In this document: one piece after another, positions 7,045 through 10,707 of the stretch
How positions within the stretch are numbered: the stretch's first letter is position 1
Layout of the letters: the number at the start of each line of letters is the position of its first letter
Assembly (NCBI GenBank): GCA_019115345.1
Contig: DXDV01000208.1
Location: 1 to 10,707 of the forward strand
Reading direction: 5' to 3'
From: Candidatus Intestinimonas stercorigallinarum
GTDB taxonomy: Bacteria; Bacillota; Clostridia; Oscillospirales; Oscillospiraceae
Length of the DNA stretch: 10,707 nucleotides
The notes under the pieces: generated by a model
Told to the model about the DNA's origin: nothing
The model's input: the letters and a program-made list of their open reading frames with translations, nothing else
Database searches by the model: none
Translations under genes and position numbers: made by a program

Positions 7045-7073
7045 AATATACCACGCTTCGACTGGGAAGGCAA
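7045..7073 (-). promoter_or_regulatory. Predicted sigma-A promoter of the stalk-domain gene (minus strand)
   Basis: On the minus strand: TTGCCT (7073-7068, 4/6), a 17-nt spacer, and TGG-TATATT (TATATT at 7050-7045, 5/6, with an extended -10). The predicted start is near 7038, leaving a leader of about 50 nt to the start codon. Confidence 0.6.
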
Positions 7074-7099
7074 GGCCCCCGGCGGAGACAGGGCCTTGC
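7070..7099. repeat. Inverted repeat spanning the divergent -35 boxes
   Basis: GCAAGGCCC (7070-7078) and GGGCCTTGC (7091-7099) are perfect 9-nt complements separated by 12 nt. Each arm contains the TTGC start of one of the two divergent -35 boxes, and both -10 boxes lie 34.5 nt from the centre. It could be an operator for a dimeric regulator of both genes, or simply a shared -35 context. Confidence 0.5.
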
Positions 7100-7124
7100 G
7101 CTTGGGACGTGCGGGGATTATACT
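7096..7124 (+). promoter_or_regulatory. Predicted sigma-A promoter of the SGNH hydrolase gene
   Basis: TTGCGC (7096-7101, 3/6), a 17-nt spacer and TATACT (7119-7124, 5/6). Predicted start near 7131, giving a leader of about 40 nt. The same two hexamers with the same spacing occur at 9987-10015. Confidence 0.5.
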
Positions 7125-7170
7125 TAGGGGGAAAACAGCGGGCGGAGGCACCGCCCTGGAGGTGAAGAAT

Positions 7171-7746
7171 ATGAAACTGGTCTGTCTGGGGGACAGCCTG
7201 ACCTACGGCTACGGCGTCCCCCGCAAGGACTGCTGGGTGAGCCTTGCCGCGGCGAGCACCGGCCACACCCTGGTCAACCGGGGCATCAGCGGGGACACCA
7301 CCGGCGGCATGCTGGCCCGGTTCGACCGGGACGTGCTCCGGGAAAAGCCGGACCGGGTCCTTCTCATGGGGGGCGCCAACGACATCATTTTCGGGGGCAG
7401 CGACACCCCCGCCCGGCGCAACCTGGCCGCCATGGTCCACCAGGCGGTATACGCCGGCATCCGGCCCATGATCGGCCTTCCGCCGCCGGTCTACGCGGCG
7501 GACATCCCGGAGGACTGGCTGGCCTTCGTGGACTACGGGGCCCTCCTCCCCGTCTTTGCCGCCTACCGGGACTGGCTGGTGCGGTTCGCCCGGACCTATG
7601 AGGTGAGGGCGGTGGACTTCGCCGTCCCCGGCCTCCTGCCCCCGGAGGGGCACACCCACTACCAGGATGGGCTCCACCCCGACCGGGAGGGGCACCGCCT
7701 TATGGCCGAAGCCGTGACAGCCGCCCTGCCGCCCCTGCGGGCGTGA
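7171..7746 (+). CDS. SGNH/GDSL-family hydrolase (esterase/lipase-like)
   Basis: A 191-residue hydrolase, about the size of the TesA-like branch of the SGNH superfamily. The four invariant blocks are visible: block I GDSLTYG with nucleophile S9, block II glycine in NRGISGDT (G38), block III GGAND with N70, and block V DGLHPDREG with D166 and H169 completing the catalytic triad. The family hydrolyses ester or thioester bonds of lipids, acyl groups or acetylated sugars; the actual substrate cannot be told. No signal peptide is present, so it is probably cytoplasmic. ATG 7171 is preceded by GGAGGTGA (7158-7165). No separate terminator is visible before htpG other than the CIRCE hairpin. It is divergent from the stalk-domain gene with a shared control region. 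Confidence 0.92.
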   Translation: MKLVCLGDSLTYGYGVPRKDCWVSLAAASTGHTLVNRGISGDTTGGMLARFDRDVLREKPDRVLLMGGANDIIFGGSDTPARRNLAAMVHQAVYAGIRPMIGLPPPVYAADIPEDWLAFVDYGALLPVFAAYRDWLVRFARTYEVRAVDFAVPGLLPPEGHTHYQDGLHPDREGHRLMAEAVTAALPPLRA

Positions 7747-7788
7747 GGGGCTTGCCGGGTGAAAATTGTAAACAATCCTTGAACCCTC

Positions 7789-7817
7789 TTGAAAAATCGC
7801 CTGCGAAGGATTATGAT
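7789..7817 (+). promoter_or_regulatory. Sigma-A promoter of htpG
   Basis: TTGAAA (7789-7794, 5/6), 17-nt spacer, TATGAT (7812-7817, 5/6). The best promoter match in the window. The predicted transcript start (~7824) lies within the CIRCE element that begins 4 nt after the -10 box, the standard arrangement for repression by HrcA. Confidence 0.85.
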
Positions 7818-7820
7818 AGG

Positions 7821-7847
7821 TTAGCACTCTGATGAGATGAGTGCTAA
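7821..7847. promoter_or_regulatory. CIRCE element, HrcA operator
   Basis: Exact consensus TTAGCACTC (7821-7829), a 9-nt spacer and GAGTGCTAA (7839-7847). The arms extend to a perfect 12 bp (7818-7829 with 7839-7850). HrcA binds this element and represses transcription until heat shock; here it would control htpG. A run of T (7855-7860) follows the right arm, so upstream transcripts could also terminate at this hairpin. Confidence 0.98.
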
Positions 7848-7892
7848 CCTATTGTTTTTTAAATACATGTATCATATATGGAGGCGTCTACC

Positions 7893-9815
7893 ATGGCGAA
7901 GAAACAATTCAAAGCGGAATCCAAGCGGCTGCTGGACCTGATGATCAACTCCATCTACACCCACAAGGAGATCTTTCTCCGGGAGCTCATCTCCAACGCC
8001 AGCGACGCGGTGGACAAGCTGGCCTACAAGTCCCTGACCGACGACAAGGTGGGCCTGGACCGGGCCGACTTCAAGATCACCCTGATCCCCGACAAGGAGG
8101 GGCGCACCCTCACCGTGCGCGACAACGGCATCGGCATGACGAAGGAGGAGATGGAGGCCGACCTGGGCACCATCGCCCGCAGCGGCTCCCTTCAGTTCAA
8201 GCAGGAGGTGGCCGCCCAGGCGGGGGCGGGGCAGAACACGTCTGACATCATCGGCCAGTTCGGCGTGGGCTTCTACTCCGCCTTCATGGTGGCCGACCAG
8301 GTCACCGTGGTCTCCCGGGCCTACGGCCAGGACGCCGCCTGGAAGTGGGAGTCCTCCGGCGCCGACGGCTACACCATGACCGAGTGCGAGAAGGAGACCG
8401 TGGGCACCGACATCATCCTCCACCTCAAGGCCAACACCGAGGACGAGGACTACGACCAGTACCTCCAGCAATACCGCCTGGACGACCTGGTGAAGAAGTA
8501 CTCCGACTACATCCGCTACCCCATTGTCATGGAGATGGAGCACACCCACATGAAGCCCAAGCCGGAGGACGCCGGGGAGGACTACAAGCCGGAGTACGAG
8601 ACCCACAGGGAGTGGGAGACCCTCAACTCCATGGTGCCCATCTGGCAGCGGCCCAAGAGCGAGGTCAAGCCCGAGGAGTACAACGAGTTTTATAAGGAGA
8701 AGTTCGGCGACTGGGAGGACCCCCTGGCCGTCATCCACGTGAAGGCCGAGGGCGCCGTGGAGTACACCGCCCTCCTCTTCATCCCCGCTCACGCCCCCTT
8801 CAACTATTACAGCCGGGACTACGAGAAGGGCCTCCAGCTCTACTCCTCCGGCGTGATGATCATGGACAAGTGTCCCGACCTGCTCCCTGAGCACTTCCGC
8901 TTCGTCCGGGGCGTGGTGGACTCCCCCGACCTGTCCCTGAACATCTCTAGAGAAATGCTCCAGCACACCCGGGTGCTGAAGGTCATCTCCACCAACCTGG
9001 AGAAGAAGGTGAAGGCCGAGCTCCTCAAGCTCCAGAAGGACGATGCCGAGAAGTATGAGAAGTTCTGGACCGCTTTCGGCCGCCAGGTGAAGTACGGCGT
9101 GGTCTCCGACTACGGCGCCCACAAGGAGCTGCTCAGGGACCTGCTGCTCTTCTGGTCCTCCAAGGAGGGGAAGAACACCTCCCTGGCCGCCTACAAGGAG
9201 CGGATGGCCGAGGACCAGCAGTATATCTACTTCCTCCAGTCCGAGAGCGTGGAGCAGGCCGCCAAGCTGCCCCAGGCCGAGCGCATCCTGGACAAGGGCT
9301 ACGAGATCCTCTACCTCACCGAGGAGGTGGACGAGTTCGTCATGAACACCCTGGGCGAGGTGGACGGCAAGGCCCTCAAGAACGTCAATGACGACGACGC
9401 CCTGCCCCAGTCCGACGAGGAGAAGGCCCAGACTGAGCAGAAGGCCCAGGAGAACAAGGACGTGCTGGACTTTGTGAAGGAGACCCTGGGGGACCGGGTG
9501 AAGGAGGTCCGTATCTCCCGAATCCTCAAGACCGCCCCGGTGTGCATGACCGCCGACGGCCCCGTCTCCCTGGAGATGGAGAAGTACTTCCAGAAGGTGG
9601 ACCCCAACGCCGCCAGGGAGATGAAGGCCGCCCGGGTGCTGGAGCTCAACCCCGATTCCGGCGCCTTCGCCGCCCTCCGCGCCGCCATGGAGGAGGACAA
9701 GGAAAAGGCCAAAACCTACGCCGAGCTCCTCTACCAGCAGGCTCTGCTCATCGCCGGCTTCCCACTGGAGGACCCGGCCAGGTACACCGAGCTGGTCTGC
9801 TCCCTGATGAAGTAA
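7893..9815 (+). CDS. htpG: Molecular chaperone HtpG (Hsp90)
   Basis: A 640-residue cytoplasmic Hsp90, ATP-driven dimeric chaperone (E. coli HtpG is 624). N-terminal GHKL ATPase: catalytic E31 and Mg-binding N35 in ELISNASDAV (31-40), D77 in DNGIGM (77-82), GTIARSG (92-98), and the lid loop IGQFGVGFYSAF (120-131). The middle domain carries the client/ATP-sensing region with R353 in LNISREMLQHTR; the C-terminal dimerisation domain follows and there is no MEEVD tail, as in bacteria. ATG 7893 is preceded by GGAGG ending 8 nt upstream and gives the expected MAKKQFKAE start; an in-frame ATG at 7878 overlaps the ribosome binding site. Controlled by a sigma-A promoter and perfect CIRCE. A terminator follows the stop. 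Confidence 0.98.
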   Translation: MAKKQFKAESKRLLDLMINSIYTHKEIFLRELISNASDAVDKLAYKSLTDDKVGLDRADFKITLIPDKEGRTLTVRDNGIGMTKEEMEADLGTIARSGSLQFKQEVAAQAGAGQNTSDIIGQFGVGFYSAFMVADQVTVVSRAYGQDAAWKWESSGADGYTMTECEKETVGTDIILHLKANTEDEDYDQYLQQYRLDDLVKKYSDYIRYPIVMEMEHTHMKPKPEDAGEDYKPEYETHREWETLNSMVPIWQRPKSEVKPEEYNEFYKEKFGDWEDPLAVIHVKAEGAVEYTALLFIPAHAPFNYYSRDYEKGLQLYSSGVMIMDKCPDLLPEHFRFVRGVVDSPDLSLNISREMLQHTRVLKVISTNLEKKVKAELLKLQKDDAEKYEKFWTAFGRQVKYGVVSDYGAHKELLRDLLLFWSSKEGKNTSLAAYKERMAEDQQYIYFLQSESVEQAAKLPQAERILDKGYEILYLTEEVDEFVMNTLGEVDGKALKNVNDDDALPQSDEEKAQTEQKAQENKDVLDFVKETLGDRVKEVRISRILKTAPVCMTADGPVSLEMEKYFQKVDPNAAREMKAARVLELNPDSGAFAALRAAMEEDKEKAKTYAELLYQQALLIAGFPLEDPARYTELVCSLMK

Positions 9816-9834
9816 AAACGTTGTAAAGATACGT

Positions 9835-9869
9835 GGTGCGGTGGGAAAAGCTCCCACCGCGCCTTTTTT
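9835..9869 (+). terminator. Intrinsic terminator after htpG
   Basis: 12-bp stem GGTGCGGTGGGA (9835-9846) with TCCCACCGCGCC (9852-9863, one G-T pair), 5-nt loop, then TTTTTT (9864-9869). Begins 19 nt after the htpG stop. Confidence 0.93.
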
Positions 9870-9899
9870 GTAACCTGCACAAAAGAGGTGGTACTACCA

Positions 9900-9959
9900 A
9901 TGAGAATTCGTGAAAAATGCCGAACGCAACTAAAAATAGATTCAAACGAAAGCAAATAA
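9900..9959 (+). CDS. Possible 19-residue micro-ORF in an AT-rich stretch
   Basis: ATG 9900 to TAA 9957-9959 encodes a short basic peptide starting MRIREKCR and ending NESK. AAGAGGTGG ends 8 nt upstream, a plausible ribosome binding site, and an 11-nt dyad TGGTACTACCA (9889-9899) overlaps it. The surrounding 9870-9986 is clearly AT-richer than the rest of the window. No promoter is evident just upstream, so expression would rely on read-through past the htpG terminator. Could equally be a chance ORF or a gene remnant. Confidence 0.2.
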   Translation: MRIREKCRTQLKIDSNESK

Positions 9960-9986
9960 TACTTCTAAGTTTAGCAAAACTGACCA

Positions 9987-10015
9987 TTGCGCCGGAAGGA
10001 GCGCCGTGATATACT
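9987..10015 (+). promoter_or_regulatory. Predicted promoter of the HPr-like pair
   Basis: TTGCGC (9987-9992, 3/6), 17-nt spacer, TGA-TATACT (TATACT at 10010-10015, 5/6, extended -10). Predicted start near 10022, just before a near-perfect ribosome binding site AAAGGAGGTGG (10027-10037). Confidence 0.55.
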
Positions 10016-10042
10016 TCACCCTGTCAAAAGGAGGTGGCCTGT

Positions 10043-10288
10043 ATGGTCATGCAGACAAAATTCGATTCCCTTTCTGAGATCTCCGCGTTGCAGAGTATGG
10101 CCAGTTCGGTGGAGGAGCCTGTGTTCCTGCGCACCCCCGACAGCCATATCATGGTGGACGCCAAATCTTTTCTGGGGCTGTTCACCCTGGACTTCTCCCA
10201 TCCTGTGGAGGTAGTGACCGACTCTCTGTATGTGATCCGCAGACTGGAGATCATGAGCCGCCGGAAGGCGGCCGCCGCGGTCCGCTGA
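10043..10288 (+). CDS. HPr-like small protein 1 (no catalytic His)
   Basis: An 81-residue protein that resembles HPr of the phosphotransferase system in its second half: VDAKSFLGLFTLD (38-50) corresponds to the HPr segment around Ser46 (LKSIMGVMSLG in Bacillus). Spacing counted back from S42 puts S11 where HPr His15 would be, so the catalytic His is absent. A basic Ala/Arg-rich C-terminal tail (RRKAAAAVR) is not HPr-like. If it keeps a Ser46-type site, it might act like Crh, a regulatory HPr variant, but this is inference. Start ATG 10043 lies 6 nt after the AAAGGAGGTGG site; an in-frame GTG (10034) is inside that site. A paralog lies directly downstream. Confidence 0.8.
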   Translation: MVMQTKFDSLSEISALQSMASSVEEPVFLRTPDSHIMVDAKSFLGLFTLDFSHPVEVVTDSLYVIRRLEIMSRRKAAAAVR

Positions 10289-10333
10289 GACCGTGGACAA
10301 CAGAAACCGACCAACCCAAGGAGGTTTGATCAT

Positions 10334-10561
10334 ATGATCATTCCAATGCAGTTTGATTCCCTGGAGGAGCTTTACAGCCTTCAGAAGCTGGCCTGCCGCG
10401 TAGAGGAGCCGGTGTATGTGCACGCCCCGGACGACTCCATCATGGTGGACGCCCGCTCCTTCCTGGGGCTGTTCACCCTGGACTTCTCCAAGCCGGTGAA
10501 CGTGGTGACCGATTCCAAGTACGTGGCCCGGAAGCTCGGCGCCCGGGTGGGCGTGCGGTAA
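10334..10561 (+). CDS. HPr-like small protein 2 (no catalytic His)
   Basis: A 75-residue paralog of the upstream protein: 43 of the first 68 residues are identical by ungapped comparison, 23 of 26 in residues 36-61. The conserved block is VDARSFLGLFTLDFS (38-52), again aligning with the Ser46 region of HPr, with E11 where HPr has the active His. The tail differs from protein 1 (shorter, ends RVGVR). AAGGAGG ends 9 nt before ATG 10334. It lies 45 nt downstream of protein 1 without a terminator between, so the two are probably cotranscribed. Likely a tandem duplication with later divergence; function unknown, regulatory role only inferred. Confidence 0.8.
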   Translation: MIIPMQFDSLEELYSLQKLACRVEEPVYVHAPDDSIMVDARSFLGLFTLDFSKPVNVVTDSKYVARKLGARVGVR

Positions 10562-10587
10562 GCGTTACAGGAGTTACAGGAAACATG

Positions 10588-10630
10588 CGGCCGCCCCGCG
10601 CTTCCCCTCTGGGGGAGCGCGGGGCGGCCG
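10588..10630 (+). terminator. Long hairpin after the HPr-like pair
   Basis: A 20-bp GC-rich stem with one G-T pair (10588-10607 with 10611-10630) and a 3-nt loop. It lies 26 nt after the last stop codon and should stop transcription, but only two T follow, so it is not a textbook terminator. Confidence 0.6.
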
Positions 10631-10631
10631 T

Positions 10632-10652
10632 TCAGCTTGTCGAAAAACCTCC
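10632..10652 (+). repeat. Short intergenic repeat, copy 2
   Basis: Matches 4430-4450 with one mismatch in 21 nt, again directly beside a strong hairpin. The complementary arm that makes copy 1 a hairpin is not present in the remaining 55 nt. The rest of the window (10653-10707) shows nothing else I can support. Confidence 0.5.
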
Positions 10653-10707
10653 GTGAGACGGCAGACGTGCCGCAGAGGCGCAGGGGAGCTCGAGGGGGCG
10701 GCAGCCC

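Noticed and set aside
7765..7776. ATTGTAAACAAT dyad upstream of the htpG promoter
   Set aside because: Only 5-bp arms in an AT-rich spot; too short to support a regulatory site without conservation data.
7872..9857. 661-codon open frame on the minus strand opposite htpG
   Set aside because: Leu/Gly/Val/His-rich nonsense translation mirrored from htpG; it runs through the htpG terminator and into the CIRCE leader.
9748..9987. Minus-strand ORF beginning with a hydrophobic segment in the AT-rich stretch
   Set aside because: No ribosome binding site before its start, it crosses the htpG terminator and its second half is antisense to the htpG 3' end.

Overview
This window looks like chromosomal DNA of a high-GC, low-oxygen Firmicute, most likely a gut Clostridia of the Oscillospiraceae type (Flavonifractor/Lawsonibacter-like). 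That placement is inference. It rests on strong AGGAGG-type ribosome binding sites, sigma-A promoters with extended -10 elements, classic hairpin/U-run terminators, a perfect HrcA/CIRCE operator, formate-tetrahydrofolate ligase, HPr-like small proteins and a copper-amine-oxidase-like 'stalk' domain protein. No phage, IS, CRISPR, tRNA or rRNA sequence was seen. The genes are housekeeping or accessory-metabolic rather than an obvious mobile island.

Layout. (1) 1-3585, plus strand: the 3' end of an MglC-type sugar ABC permease and its terminator, then a hexokinase of the eukaryotic family and formate-tetrahydrofolate ligase (fhs), which form a two-gene unit closed by a terminator. (2) 3633-4517, plus: a promoter, trmB (tRNA m7G46 methyltransferase), a hairpin repeat and a strong terminator. 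(3) 4579-5451, plus: a dyad-containing promoter and a 237-residue ferredoxin-like protein with an unrecognised C-terminal domain. (4) 5481-7746: a divergent pair, a secreted stalk-domain protein on the minus strand and an SGNH/GDSL hydrolase on the plus strand. They share a strikingly symmetric intergenic promoter region. (5) 7789-9869, plus: htpG (Hsp90) under a sigma-A promoter and a perfect CIRCE element, with a strong terminator. (6) 9870-9986: a short AT-rich stretch with a possible 19-codon ORF. (7) 9987-10630, plus: a promoter and two tandem paralogous HPr-like small proteins without the catalytic His, closed by a 20-bp hairpin. The window ends beside a second copy of the 21-nt repeat seen after trmB.

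How they work together: permease plus hexokinase suggests hexose import followed by phosphorylation, and Fhs feeds one-carbon folate metabolism. HtpG is a heat-shock chaperone controlled by HrcA. The HPr-like pair may be regulatory and Crh-like rather than phosphotransfer proteins. The best leads are the HPr-like pair, the CIRCE element that may double as a terminator, the symmetric divergent promoter and the ferredoxin-fusion protein. I found no clear undescribed multi-gene system.
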